A stretch of DNA of 64,000 bases, from contig NZ_JAPVLU010000014.1 of NCBI RefSeq assembly GCF_027158205.1, positions 1 to 64,000 on the forward strand, written 5' to 3'. The notes under the pieces were generated by a model. The model was not told the origin of the DNA, made no database searches, and saw nothing but the letters and a program-made list of their open reading frames with translations. This document shows positions 7,966-18,849 of this stretch, piece by piece. Positions within the stretch are counted from its first letter, which is position 1. Every line of letters starts with the position of its first letter. A program made the position numbers and the translations under genes. The DNA comes from Streptomyces sp. H39-S7. Its GTDB lineage: Bacteria > Actinomycetota > Actinomycetes > Streptomycetales > Streptomycetaceae.

Positions 7966-9204
7966 ATGCCGTTGTTCCCCCGCTCCAGTCTGCGCTGGAA
8001 GCTCAGCGCCGCCATCGCCTGCGTTTCGGTGCTCGTCGCCGTGGCGCTGAGCCTCGTGGTGCACAACGCCGCCCGCGTCAGCATGATCGACAACTCCCGT
8101 GACGTGCAGGACGAGCGGGTGCAGTCCGCGCTGCGGATCTACGAGGTCACCGGCAAGAAGGTCTTCTCCGCCCAGCTCGACGACCCGGCCCTGCCCAAGC
8201 CGCTCAAGGACTTCGCGGCCAGGGGCGAACGCGCCACCTACGTCCAGGACAGCGGCGGCGCGCCGATCGTGTGGGCCGAGACACCCACCAACGACGGCCG
8301 CATCCTGTCGCTGCGCACCACCTTCAAGGACCGCTACTCGGTCCTCGTCGACCTCGACCAGGCCCTGATCGTCGGCTCGCTCGCGGTGGTCGTGGGCGGC
8401 ACCGCGCTCGGCGTGCTGATCGGCGGCCGGATGTCCCGGCGGCTGCGCAAGGCGGCCGTCGCCGCCCGCAAGGTGGCCGACGGCAACCCCGAGGTGCGGG
8501 TGCGCGACGCGATCGGCGGCCGGGTCCGCGACGAGACCGACGAGCTGGCGGCAGCCGTCGACGCGATGGCGGACGCCCTCCAGGACCGGCTGGAGGCCGA
8601 GCGGCGGGTCACCGCCGACATCGCCCACGAGCTGCGCACCCCGGTGACCGGACTGGTCACCGCGGCGGAGCTGCTGCCGCCCGGCCGCCCGGCCGAGCTG
8701 GTCCGGAACCGGGCCCAGGCGCTGCGCACCCTGGTCGAGGACGTGCTGGAGGTGGCGCGGCTGGACGGGGCGGCGGAGCAGCCCGACCTCCAGGAGGTCG
8801 CGCTGGGCGACTTCGTCCGCCGGCGGGTGCTGGCGCAGGACCCCGACGCCGTGGTGACCGTGATCGAGGACGCGGTGGTGCACACCGACCCGCGCCGGCT
8901 GGAGCGCATCCTCGGCAACCTGCTGGCCAACGCGGCACGGCACGGCAATCCGCTGACCGAGGTGAGCATCAACGGGCCGTTCCTGCGGATCCGCGACCAC
9001 GGTCCCGGCTTCCCCGACGACCTGCTGCGCGAGGGCCCCAGCCGCTTCCGTACCGGCAGCTCCGACCGGGCGGGCGGCGACCACGGCCTCGGCCTCACCA
9101 TCGCCGCCGGCCAGGCCCGGGTGCTGCGCGCCCGGCTCACCTTCCGCAACGCCCCGGCCTCCGACGGCGGCGGCGCGGTCGCGCAGCTGCTGTTGCCCCG
9201 CTGA
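7966..9204 (+). CDS. cseC: Sensor histidine kinase CseC
   Basis: A 412-aa membrane kinase sensing envelope stress for CseB. It shows a first membrane segment (IACVSVLVAVALSLVV, about residues 13-32), an extracytoplasmic loop of about 100 residues, a second membrane segment (LIVGSLAVVVGGTALGVLIGG), a HAMP region, the phospho-acceptor H-box ADIAHELRTPVTG, N-box NLLANAARHGNP, and G-boxes DHGPGF and HGLGLTIAAGQ. A perfect hairpin terminator follows 12 bp after the stop and closes the sigE operon. Confidence 0.95.
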   Translation: MPLFPRSSLRWKLSAAIACVSVLVAVALSLVVHNAARVSMIDNSRDVQDERVQSALRIYEVTGKKVFSAQLDDPALPKPLKDFAARGERATYVQDSGGAPIVWAETPTNDGRILSLRTTFKDRYSVLVDLDQALIVGSLAVVVGGTALGVLIGGRMSRRLRKAAVAARKVADGNPEVRVRDAIGGRVRDETDELAAAVDAMADALQDRLEAERRVTADIAHELRTPVTGLVTAAELLPPGRPAELVRNRAQALRTLVEDVLEVARLDGAAEQPDLQEVALGDFVRRRVLAQDPDAVVTVIEDAVVHTDPRRLERILGNLLANAARHGNPLTEVSINGPFLRIRDHGPGFPDDLLREGPSRFRTGSSDRAGGDHGLGLTIAAGQARVLRARLTFRNAPASDGGGAVAQLLLPR

Positions 9205-9215
9205 ACCGCTCGTAC

Positions 9216-9254
9216 GACGACGGCCCCCGGCAGATGGTGCCGGGGGCCGTCGTC
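9216..9254. terminator. Terminator of the sigE-cseABC operon
   Basis: A perfect 16-bp stem (9216-9231 with 9239-9254) with a 7-nt loop lies between the convergent cseC and exporter genes and can serve both strands. Confidence 0.88.
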
Positions 9255-9272
9255 ATGCGTTCGGGGTCTGCG

Positions 9273-10853
9273 TCAGATCGCGTCGACCGAGTGCAGCGCC
9301 GCGTTGTCCGAGGGCTTCGCGTCCTTGTCGGCGCCGGGAGCCTGCGGAGCGCCGCGCAGCGGGATCTCCTTGACGAACCAGGCCGCCACGAAGCCGACGA
9401 TGCTGATCACCGCGCCCCACAGGAAGACGGTGTGGGTGCCGTTGGAGACCGCGTGCAGGTAGGCGTCGCGGACCTGCGCCGGCAGGGCCGCGATGCTCTT
9501 GGGGTCCAGCTGGGCCGAGCCCGCTGTCGCCTTGCTGCCGTCGCCGCCGAGCTCCGTCATGGTGTCCTGCACGTGGTGCGTGAAGAGCGCGCCGAAGAGC
9601 GAGACGCCGAACGAGCCGCCGATGGTGCGGAAGAGCGTCGCGGACGAGCTGCCGACGCCGAGGTCCTTCATCTCGACGCTGTTCTGCGCGACGAGCATGG
9701 TGATCTGCATCAGGAAGCCCATGCCCGCACCGAGCACGGCCATGAAGACGCCGGACCAGAAGCGGGTCGTGCCGGTGTCCATCGTGGACAGCAGGTACAG
9801 CCCGACGGTGATCAGGCCGCCGCCGATGATCGGAAAGACCTTGTAGCGGCCGCTCTGGGTGGTGACCCGGCCGGCGATCAGCGAGACCACCATCATCGAC
9901 AGCAGCATCGGCAGGAGCAGCAGGCCGGAGTTGGTGGCCGACGCGCCCTGGACGGTCTGCTGGTAGAGCGGCAGGAACGTCATCGCGCCGAACATCACGA
10001 AACCGACGAGGAAGCCGATCAGGGAGATCAGCGAGAAGTTGCGGTTGCGGAAGATGTGCAGCGGCATGACCGGCTCTTTGGCCTTGGTCTCGACCCAGAT
10101 GAAGGCCGCGATCGCGACGACGCCGAGGACGAGGAGACCGATGATCTGCGGGGAGGCCCAGCCGTACTGGGTGCCGCCCCAGGTGGTGAGGAGCACCAGC
10201 GCGGTGATGCCGACGGTGAGCAGTCCGGCGCCGAGGTAGTCGATGCGGGCCTGGACGCGCTTCTTCGGCAGGTGCAGGACGATGTAGATCATCGCGAGCG
10301 CCACCGCGCCGAGTGGCAGGTTGATGTAGAAGCTCCAGCGCCAGCCCCAGTTGTCGGTGATGGTGCCGCCGACGAGCGGGCCGCCGATCATCGCGAGCGC
10401 CATGACGCCGGCCATCATGCCCTGGTACTTGCCACGTTCCCGCGGCGGTATGAGGTCACCGATGATCGCCATCACACCGACGATCAGACCGCCGGCGCCG
10501 AGGCCCTGGACCGCGCGGAAGGCGATCAGCTGGTCCATCGACTGGGAGAGGCCGGAGAGTGCCGAACCGGCCAGGAAGAGCACGATCGACGTCATGAAGA
10601 TGCCCTTGCGACCGTACATGTCGCCGAGCTTTCCCCAGATGGGCGTCGAGGCGGCGGTCGCGAGCGTGTAGGCGGTGACCACCCAGGAGAGGTGGTTGAG
10701 GCCGCCGAGCTCCCCTACGATCGTCGGCATCGCGGTACCGATGATCATGTTGTCGAGCATCGCGAGCAACATCGCGATCATGAGCCCGAGCAGAACCACA
10801 CGCACACTGCGCTGAGGAGCCGCTTCGGGTGGCGTTTCTGCGGTCTGGGACAT
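9273..10853 (-). CDS. MFS multidrug exporter, DHA2 (EmrB/QacA) family, 14 TM
   Basis: A 526-aa major facilitator of the proton-driven drug/H+ antiporter 2 family. Visible: an N-terminal hydrophobic block with LDNMIIGTAMPTIVGELGG (the conserved LD..I...A.P.I start), motif A-like GKLGDMYGRKGIF, the DHA2 motif WGWRWSFYINLPLG, about 14 membrane segments in all, and a large periplasmic loop near the C-terminus (HHVQDTMTELGGDG). It is transcribed divergently from a TetR regulator over a shared 195-bp region with strong dyad symmetry, so induction by the exported compound through TetR is likely. The substrate is unknown. Confidence 0.93.
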   Translation of the reverse strand: MSQTAETPPEAAPQRSVRVVLLGLMIAMLLAMLDNMIIGTAMPTIVGELGGLNHLSWVVTAYTLATAASTPIWGKLGDMYGRKGIFMTSIVLFLAGSALSGLSQSMDQLIAFRAVQGLGAGGLIVGVMAIIGDLIPPRERGKYQGMMAGVMALAMIGGPLVGGTITDNWGWRWSFYINLPLGAVALAMIYIVLHLPKKRVQARIDYLGAGLLTVGITALVLLTTWGGTQYGWASPQIIGLLVLGVVAIAAFIWVETKAKEPVMPLHIFRNRNFSLISLIGFLVGFVMFGAMTFLPLYQQTVQGASATNSGLLLLPMLLSMMVVSLIAGRVTTQSGRYKVFPIIGGGLITVGLYLLSTMDTGTTRFWSGVFMAVLGAGMGFLMQITMLVAQNSVEMKDLGVGSSSATLFRTIGGSFGVSLFGALFTHHVQDTMTELGGDGSKATAGSAQLDPKSIAALPAQVRDAYLHAVSNGTHTVFLWGAVISIVGFVAAWFVKEIPLRGAPQAPGADKDAKPSDNAALHSVDAI

Positions 10854-10898
10854 GACCGGTGCCCTCCCCTGGATGGGGCGGCCCGCTCGTGCTTCTGG

Positions 10899-10971
10899 TA
10901 CTTACTTGCCGCCCGGCTAGTTAACTACGACACTGAAGGTAAGCCGTCACTAGCCGGTCGTCAAGTAAGTA
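10899..10971. promoter_or_regulatory. Nested dyad operator between MFS exporter and TetR regulator
   Basis: Two pairs of perfect inverted repeats share one centre at 10935: outer arms TACTTACTTG (10899-10908) with its complement at 10962-10971, inner arms CCGGCTAG (10913-10920) with CTAGCCGG (10950-10957). A separate 10-bp palindrome TAGTTAACTA occupies 10918-10927. This stretch is AT-rich for the region and lies in the divergent promoter zone, as expected for a TetR-family operator controlling both genes. Confidence 0.75.
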
Positions 10972-11048
10972 GATTACGTTTGACCAAAGCCATACCGGCC
11001 AGCGGCCACACGGCCACAACGGGCGTTCAACGCAGGAGAGCGGTAGTC

Positions 11049-11624
11049 ATGGGCACTTCGCAAGCACGTCGCGGTGACACCCGCCACCGCATCCAGGACG
11101 TCGCGCTCGAGCTCTTCGCCGAGCAGGGGTACGAGAAGACGTCGCTGCGCGAGATCGCCGAGCACCTCGACGTGACGAAGGCCGCGCTGTACTACCACTT
11201 CAAGACCAAGGAAGACATCCTCACCAGCATCGTCGCGGACATAGGCCGGCCGGTGGACGAGCTGATCACGTGGGCCGAGGCGCAGCCGCGCACGCTGGAG
11301 AACAAGCAGGAGATGCTGCGCCGCTACAGCGCGGCCCTGTGGGGCGCCTCGGCGCTCTTCCGGTTCATCCAGGAGAACCAGGCCACGATGCGCGAGCTGA
11401 GCATCGGCGAGCAGTTCAAGGGCAAGATGCTCGCCCTGCACCACCTGCTCAAGGAGCCCGAGTTCTCGATGGCGAGCCAGGTGCGCTGCATCACCGCGCT
11501 CTTCGCGATGCACGCCGGGATGTTCGCCGTGCAGAACATCGAGGGCGACCCTGAGGAGAAGCGCGAAGCCATCCTCGAGGTCGCCCTCGATCTCATCGCC
11601 CAGGCCCACCGGAACCTGGACTAG
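11049..11624 (+). CDS. TetR-family transcriptional regulator
   Basis: A 191-aa regulator from ATG 11049. The N-terminal helix-turn-helix (LREIAEHLDVTKAALYYHFK, about residues 33-52) is a typical TetR DNA-binding domain. The C-terminal ligand-binding part is all-helical and not diagnostic. It is divergent from the DHA2 exporter and is probably its repressor, binding the dyad at 10899-10971. It ends 20 bp before the end of the convergent M23 peptidase gene. Confidence 0.93.
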   Translation: MGTSQARRGDTRHRIQDVALELFAEQGYEKTSLREIAEHLDVTKAALYYHFKTKEDILTSIVADIGRPVDELITWAEAQPRTLENKQEMLRRYSAALWGASALFRFIQENQATMRELSIGEQFKGKMLALHHLLKEPEFSMASQVRCITALFAMHAGMFAVQNIEGDPEEKREAILEVALDLIAQAHRNLD

Positions 11625-11643
11625 GTGGTGCGGGGTCGCACCG

Positions 11644-12348
11644 TCACATGTTGACGCCGTGCTGGTGCAGGAACGCCAGGGGCTCCTCGCCCGAGCCGTA
11701 GACCGGCGTGGTGCGGGCCTCGAAGTGCAGGTGCGGGCCGGTCGAGTTCCCGGTGCTCCCGGACTTGCCGATCTCCTGGCTGGTGCTCACGGTCTCGCCG
11801 ACCGAGACCTCGAGCTTCGACAGGTGGCCGTACTGGGTGTACGTGCCGTTGCCGTGCTTGATCACGATGTTGTTGCCGTAGGCGCCGCCCCAGCCGGCGT
11901 CGACCACGGTGCCGCCGTGCACGGCCTTGACCTGCGTGCCCGTCGGCACCACGAAGTCCTGGCCGGAGTGCTTGTGCGACCAGTGCGAGCCGGCCTGCGC
12001 GAACGACGCGCCGATCGTGTAGCTGTCCACCGGCTTCACCCAGGCGTTCACGCGCGTCTTGCGGTCGGCGGCGGACTTCTCGGCCGCACGCTCCTTGGCG
12101 TCGGCCTTCGCGGCCGCGGCCTTGGCCCTCGCCGTCGCGGCCTTCTTCTGACCGTCGGCCTGCGTCTTCATGACGTCCGCGATGCTGTTCGCCGACGCGG
12201 AGCCGAAGAGGCCCGCGTCCTGCGAGTCGGCGGCCATGGCCGCCGTAGAGCCCAGCGCGAGTGCCACGCACACGCCGCCCGCCACCACGGCCGCACGACC
12301 ACGAAGGGCGGACTTCGGGGCGTGGTTCTTCGTCGAGTTCTTAAGCAT
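11644..12348 (-). CDS. Secreted M23-family peptidoglycan endopeptidase
   Basis: A 234-aa protein with a signal peptide (GGVCVALALGSTAAMA, cleavage likely after AMAA), an Ala/Lys-rich helical or coiled-coil region (about residues 55-100) and a C-terminal LytM/M23 domain. The zinc and catalytic residues are visible as HKHSGQDF (HxxxD) and PHLHFEAR (HxH). The fold signature GTQVKAVHGGTVVDAGWGGAYGNNIVIKH is split over the expected positions. It probably cleaves peptidoglycan cross-links during growth. The ATG at 12348 follows GAGG at 9 nt. A run of nine Cs (9 Gs on the plus strand at 12369-12377) lies just upstream. Confidence 0.93.
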   Translation of the reverse strand: MLKNSTKNHAPKSALRGRAAVVAGGVCVALALGSTAAMAADSQDAGLFGSASANSIADVMKTQADGQKKAATARAKAAAAKADAKERAAEKSAADRKTRVNAWVKPVDSYTIGASFAQAGSHWSHKHSGQDFVVPTGTQVKAVHGGTVVDAGWGGAYGNNIVIKHGNGTYTQYGHLSKLEVSVGETVSTSQEIGKSGSTGNSTGPHLHFEARTTPVYGSGEEPLAFLHQHGVNM

Positions 12349-12857
12349 GCAGGGTTACCTCACTGATTGGGGGGGGGTAGGAAGCAGAAGCGACTGCGGG
12401 CCGCTTGTGCCATTCAGTGGTAACGCGCCCTGCTGCCCTGACACAAGGCGCCTTTCTACTATCAGCGGCCGTAGCAAAAGCAGAGGCGAAACGCCTCTTG
12501 CCAGGCCGCTCGGCGGCCCAAAGGGCACCCAAATCGCCCATCGAGGCCCAAAATAGAGCCTCTGCGGCATCCGGCCTGTGCTCCACGCCACAGAATTCGC
12601 GGGTCCCTTCCCCGCAAGGAAGCGTCGACTATTCCGGCTAGTAACAGCCGAATGGCGCGTGTGCCATGTCACCAGGCAATAAGATCCATTCCCTTTCGGG
12701 CAGGACCTCGGATTAATCGCGCGGGTCGAAAGTCCTGTGGCCCCCGTCACTCGACCGACGCGATCCCGCCCGCCGCAATTCCCGGGAAACCACGGCGACG
12801 GGCGCCCGCGCTGCCCTAGCGTGGCCCCACCGGACAAGGGGTGGGGGGCACACGGCG
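12349..12857. other. 509-bp intergenic region between divergent M23 peptidase and trypco2 genes
   Basis: No protein-coding signal is seen on either strand. It holds a G9 homopolymer (12369-12377), a perfect 7-bp hairpin with a 3-nt loop (12482-12488 with 12492-12498), and several purine-rich segments, and is lower in GC than its neighbours. On the minus strand it would form a long 5' leader of the peptidase mRNA. I looked for the conserved blocks of a c-di-AMP (ydaO) riboswitch and did not find them; a structured leader remains possible. Confidence 0.5.
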
Positions 12858-13217
12858 ATGGCGGACGAGTACCTGAACGACATCGAGCTGGCGGACGCGG
12901 TCGAGGCGGTCCGCGAGGGCCTGGCCACGGCTGCCGCGCGCGGCAGCGGGAAAGCGGTCCGTTTCGAGGTCGGCGACATCCACATGGAGTTCACCGTGGA
13001 GATCCGCCGCGACGTGACGGGCAAGGCGGGCGTCAAAGCCTGGGTCGTGGACGCGGGAGTGGAAGGCACGCGGTCGCGCGGCCGCACCCACACGGTCTCC
13101 TTCACCCTCAAGCCGAAGAACGCCGCCACCGGCGGCCACGTGGACGTCCGGATGCACGACGAGGGCGACAGCAGCCACTTCACCGACGCCGGCAGCGGCA
13201 GCGGCAGCGGCAGCTGA
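12858..13217 (+). CDS. Stand-alone trypco2 (trypsin-co-occurring domain 2)-type protein
   Basis: A small acidic protein of 119 aa. The pattern IELADAVEAVREGLATA, then RFEVGDIHMEFTVEI, then VKAWVVDAGVEGTRSRGRTH and VSFTLKPK matches the trypco2 family: an N-terminal helix followed by beta strands. These domains were described by comparative genomics as partners of trypsin-like peptidases and other effectors in bacterial conflict systems. The last residues are a Gly-Ser repeat (GSGSGSGS). No protease is adjacent; the nearest neighbours are an M23 peptidase and an RsbW-like ATPase. The function is unknown; family assignment is from memory of the pattern. Confidence 0.7.
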   Translation: MADEYLNDIELADAVEAVREGLATAAARGSGKAVRFEVGDIHMEFTVEIRRDVTGKAGVKAWVVDAGVEGTRSRGRTHTVSFTLKPKNAATGGHVDVRMHDEGDSSHFTDAGSGSGSGS

Positions 13218-13279
13218 CGGCGGTGCCCATCGGACGGCCGCCGCCGTCCTCAACGCCGACGCGATCCCGGCGGCCACGG

Positions 13280-13717
13280 TCACGCCCCGCCCACGCCCCC
13301 GGGACTGGTCCCCCGCCCGAGCGTGAACCACACCCCCGTCCCCGGCCGGGCCGCCGTGACCCCGCACCCGTCGGCCAGCGCCGTCACGAGAAACAACCCG
13401 CGCCCGCCGAGCTCCCCCACCCCCGCCCGCCGCGGAACCGGCCGCCCCGAGCCACCACCGCCGTCGTACACGGCGACCCGCACCTCTTCCCGCTCCACCG
13501 CGAGCCGCAGATGCACTTCCCCGCCAACGTGCAGGTGCACGTTGGTCACCAACTCCGACGTGCAGACGGCCGCGGTATCAGCCAGCCGCCCCAGCCCCTC
13601 CGCGCCCAGCGCGGACCGAACGAAGTCCCGGCAGACCTTGGGGGCGGTCGCCGTGCCGGGGGTGAACAGGGTGTACGTGTGCGGCAGTTGCTCGTCATCA
13701 GGCGGCTTGTGATCCAC
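13280..13717 (-). CDS. RsbW-like ATP-binding (HATPase_c) protein, putative anti-sigma kinase
   Basis: A 145-aa single-domain GHKL ATPase. The GTG at 13717, preceded by GGGAG at suitable spacing, is chosen over the 45-residue upstream extension, which is basic and unrelated. N-box SELVTNVHLHV, G1 box VAVYDGGGG and G2 box LGGRGLFLV are visible. Such proteins are very abundant in Streptomyces and are commonly found beside XRE/DUF397 pairs, as here, where the XRE gene is divergent. Whether it phosphorylates an anti-sigma antagonist is not shown. Confidence 0.88.
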   Translation of the reverse strand: MDHKPPDDEQLPHTYTLFTPGTATAPKVCRDFVRSALGAEGLGRLADTAAVCTSELVTNVHLHVGGEVHLRLAVEREEVRVAVYDGGGGSGRPVPRRAGVGELGGRGLFLVTALADGCGVTAARPGTGVWFTLGRGTSPGGVGGA

Positions 13718-13966
13718 GGGGGCTCCCTTGCGCTGGCGTGGGTTGAGTACGCAGTGGCATGCCGGTCGCCGTGGCCGTGACGAGTCGGTGCGCTTCCGCG
13801 TGGAACGCGGGCATGGCGGCAACAAGGCCACCAACTCCGCTTCGTGAGGCATGCATTACTCACGGTAGATGAAAATGGCGCAGTACTGCAACCTATTCCC
13901 TTGAGGGAGTGGACCGCCGTTGCGCACCAGGGCAAACTGAGCGTCAGACCCGGAGGAGTGTTCCCC

Positions 13967-14854
13967 TTGCCGCTTCGCACGACCATCACCGAAAGGCAGC
14001 GCCGCCTCGGCGCAGAACTGCGGGAACTCCGCGAGCGCAGCGGCCTTTCGCTCGCCGAAGCCGGTGCGGCCGTTGGCATGGGCGGCCCCCACCTCAGCCA
14101 CGTGGAGGCCGGACGAACTGCTGTCGCGACGGAACGACTGGTGGCCCTCTGTCGCACATATGGCTGCAGTAATGCGCCGTATATCGAGGCTCTGACGTCC
14201 ATGGCCGAGAGCAAAGGCAAGGGCTGGTGGTCGCAGTACCGGAAGACGGCTTCGCAGCTGATGCTCGACTTGGCAGAGCTGGAGGCTCGCGCCACCGGCA
14301 TCCGCACTCACGAAACGCTGCTCGTGCCCGGCCTCCTGCAGACGGAGTCGTACATGCGGGCCCTGTTCCGCAGTGCGCTGCCGACGGCTTCCTCCGGCGA
14401 GATCGACACCCTCGTACGATTCCGTCGGGCCCGTCAGGAGATCCTGGATGCCGAGTCGGCGGTGACACTGCACGCCGTCATCCACGAAGCCGCCCTGCGC
14501 ATCGCTGTGGGCGGCTCGGACGTGATGCGAGGGCAACTCACCCACCTCATCCACATGTCCGGCCGCCCCAACGTCACCATCCAGGTGCTGCCCTTCGAAG
14601 CAGGGGCTCGCGCCTGGTTCGGCAATCCGTTCCTCATCCTGAGCGCCGGAGTATGCGGCCTGGAGACGGTCCTCGTAGAACATCCGGCGGAGCCGTTGCG
14701 TCTTGGTGACGACGAGTCGATCGCCCGTTACGAGGCTGCGTTCGCCGGCTTGAGCCAGAGCGCCCTACCCGAGGTGATCACAGACGCGGGCCCGGACCAT
14801 CACGAGAAGCGGGACTCCTGGGGCCTCATCCAGCACATCCTCTACACCCACTAG
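13967..14854 (+). CDS. XRE-family (HTH_31 plus DUF5753) transcriptional regulator
   Basis: I chose TTG 13967, ten bases after GGAGG (13952-13956), giving 295 aa, typical of the family; GTG 13958 touches the ribosome binding site. An in-frame extension back to 13844 is open but would add 41 atypical residues and a TTA codon. The N-terminal helix-turn-helix is RRLGAELRELRERSGLSLAE...GPHLSHVEAGR. The C-terminal DUF5753 region contains LLVPGLLQTESYMRALF and NVTIQVLPFEAG. Such regulators pair with a small DUF397 protein, here directly downstream. In S. coelicolor BldB/WhiJ-type systems use the same pairing. Confidence 0.88.
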   Translation: MPLRTTITERQRRLGAELRELRERSGLSLAEAGAAVGMGGPHLSHVEAGRTAVATERLVALCRTYGCSNAPYIEALTSMAESKGKGWWSQYRKTASQLMLDLAELEARATGIRTHETLLVPGLLQTESYMRALFRSALPTASSGEIDTLVRFRRARQEILDAESAVTLHAVIHEAALRIAVGGSDVMRGQLTHLIHMSGRPNVTIQVLPFEAGARAWFGNPFLILSAGVCGLETVLVEHPAEPLRLGDDESIARYEAAFAGLSQSALPEVITDAGPDHHEKRDSWGLIQHILYTH

Positions 14855-14865
14855 TGAAGGTCCAC

Positions 14866-15066
14866 ATGCCGCAACTCAATTGGCAGAAGTCCTCGTTCAG
14901 CGACGGCGCGGGCGCCAACTGCCTGGAACTCGCCATATCCCCCGCAGACGTAACGATCCTCCTCCGCGAAAGCGACGCCCCCGGCGTCATCCTCACCACC
15001 ACCCGCACCCGCCTCGCGGACCTGCTCACGCGCATCAAAGCCGACGAGATCACCCTCGTCCTTTGA
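14866..15066 (+). CDS. DUF397 small protein, partner of the XRE regulator
   Basis: A 66-aa protein with the DUF397 signature: LNWQKSSFSDGAGANCLELA at the start and a ...VILLRES...PG core. ATG 14866 follows GAAGG by 5 nt; a GTG at 14854 overlapping the upstream stop by one base is an alternative adding four residues. DUF397 proteins are thought to antagonise the cognate XRE regulator, as in WhiJ-like systems. A perfect hairpin terminator follows at 15110. Confidence 0.88.
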   Translation: MPQLNWQKSSFSDGAGANCLELAISPADVTILLRESDAPGVILTTTRTRLADLLTRIKADEITLVL

Positions 15067-15109
15067 TTCGCTCGTACGGCGGATACACGGGCCGGACCTG
15101 CCCTAGCGC

Positions 15110-15138
15110 CAATTGTGCAGCAGCCCGCTGCACAATTG
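15110..15138. terminator. Hairpin terminator after the XRE/DUF397 pair
   Basis: A perfect 12-bp stem (15110-15121 with 15127-15138) with a 5-nt loop lies 44 bp after the DUF397 stop. The arms are less GC-rich than the surrounding sequence. Confidence 0.75.
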
Positions 15139-15235
15139 CCGTGAGGACATATCGCCCCACCCCCGTCCGTACGAATGCCGCTCCGCCCCCGCAGGGCGCG
15201 GCCCCGCGGGCCTGCGGCGGCCCCCAGGGACGCCA

Positions 15236-15277
15236 AAGGGGCGGGCCCGGAACCTGAAGGTTCCGGGCCCGCCCCTT
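15236..15277. terminator. Strong hairpin terminator downstream of clpC
   Basis: A perfect 19-bp stem (15236-15254 with 15259-15277) with a TGAA tetraloop lies 26 bp past the clpC stop. It is the natural terminator of clpC and may act on both strands. Confidence 0.88.
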
Positions 15278-15303
15278 GTCACTGCGAGCCGAGCGGCAGG
15301 CGC

Positions 15304-17838
<2,535 letters not shown>

Positions 17839-18042
17839 CGTTAATCGCTCCTCAGAGCGGTCGGGCAGTTAGGGGGCGGTCCCCTCCCTGTCCTTCCGCA
17901 TGCTAGTCCCGACAGCGGGGCAGCTCACTTCAACCGTAGACACCCACCTGGGCCCTTTAGTCCCACGCAGCCGACAACAGCTCCAACCTGATGGTGCGAG
18001 ACGATGTTCCCGCAGGCCAGGTGAATAGACCTTTATCGAGTA

Positions 18043-18056
18043 CGCCGATGGCGAAC
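18043..18056 (-). promoter_or_regulatory. ClgR-type operator upstream of clpC
   Basis: On the minus strand this reads GTTCGC-CATCG-GCG, exactly the GTTCGC-N5-GCG motif reported for ClgR in Streptomyces. It lies about 205 bp upstream of the clpC start, in the 429-bp divergent region (17839-18267), which otherwise shows no gene. Confidence 0.65.
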
Positions 18057-18267
18057 GCGCGCCCATCCGCCGCGGACGTCGCCCCGTCCCACTAGGTCTT
18101 TCTTACCCGCTGGCACCGACATTCCATGCGGCACGCGGCCATCGGGTGCGCTACGGGCGAACAACCTTGCGCTCATCGGCCCCATGCCGCTCCCCCATGG
18201 CGGGTACGGAGTGTGTCCATACCACCACCTTTCGTAACCCTTGCGCTTCGCGGGAGTTGCATACGGC

Positions 18268-18849
18268 ATGGGCTGGTACGAGCACGAGCTGGGTTGGCCG
18301 ATCGCCGGTACGACGCCTCCGCACCTGGTCACCGGTGCGCGCTTCGACGCGCTGCGGGTTCCCGCCAAGGTGGGCTTCGCCGCACTGACGCGCTTTCCGC
18401 GGCCGGGTGAGCTGGGCCCCGTCGCGCTGGACGGGCGGCAGGTCCTGCTGCTGGTGGCGGCGGGTACGGCGGAAGAGCTGCCGGGGCTGCTGGAATGGCT
18501 GGAATGGAGCGGGATCCCGCTCGATCTGACCGCCCTGGGCGCGGGCGATCTGATGCGGGCGCCGGCCCATCCCGAATGGGGACGCCGGGAGGCCGCCTAC
18601 GACCGAACGGCTCCGGTCTGGCTGCGGCCTCCCCAACCGGGCTGCGAGGTGGAACCCACGTTGCCCGCGATGTGTTTCGCGGGCCGTGCCGGTACCGATG
18701 GCGCGGGGGAGCCCATCGGTCTGGTGGCGCTGGTCTCCGCTCTCGCGACGGCCTGCCACCGGCTCCGGCTGCTGGAGAATCAGCCGTGTTCCTTCTCGTA
18801 CGCCTCGCGAATGGACGCGGGAACACGGCCGCGGTCATTGACCTCGTAG
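18268..18849 (+). CDS. SCO3374-like hypothetical protein
   Basis: A 193-aa protein from ATG 18268, preceded by GGGAG at about 11 nt. Its position between clpC and lsr2 matches S. coelicolor SCO3374. Early conserved-looking segments are GWYEHELGWPI and RFDALRVPAKVGFAAL, which resemble the N-terminal part of bifunctional primase/polymerase-like proteins seen in actinobacteria (infer only). The last 20 or so codons lie antisense to the end of lsr2 (70-bp tail-to-tail overlap), so the natural C-terminus may have been extended. No function is known. Confidence 0.8.
   Translation: MGWYEHELGWPIAGTTPPHLVTGARFDALRVPAKVGFAALTRFPRPGELGPVALDGRQVLLLVAAGTAEELPGLLEWLEWSGIPLDLTALGAGDLMRAPAHPEWGRREAAYDRTAPVWLRPPQPGCEVEPTLPAMCFAGRAGTDGAGEPIGLVALVSALATACHRLRLLENQPCSFSYASRMDAGTRPRSLTS

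Noticed and set aside
8271-11624. A 1117-codon open frame spanning cseC, the MFS gene and the TetR gene
   Set aside because: Only the last 191 codons have family homology and Streptomyces-like codon use; the rest is antisense or frame-shifted reading of cseC and the exporter.
12349-12857. A c-di-AMP (ydaO) riboswitch before the M23 peptidase
   Set aside because: disA in the window and the long leader make it attractive, but the conserved sequence blocks of the motif could not be found on the minus strand.
13844-13966. An earlier start for the XRE regulator
   Set aside because: It adds 41 residues not seen in the family and a TTA codon, and has no clear ribosome binding site; TTG 13967 is well placed after GGAGG.
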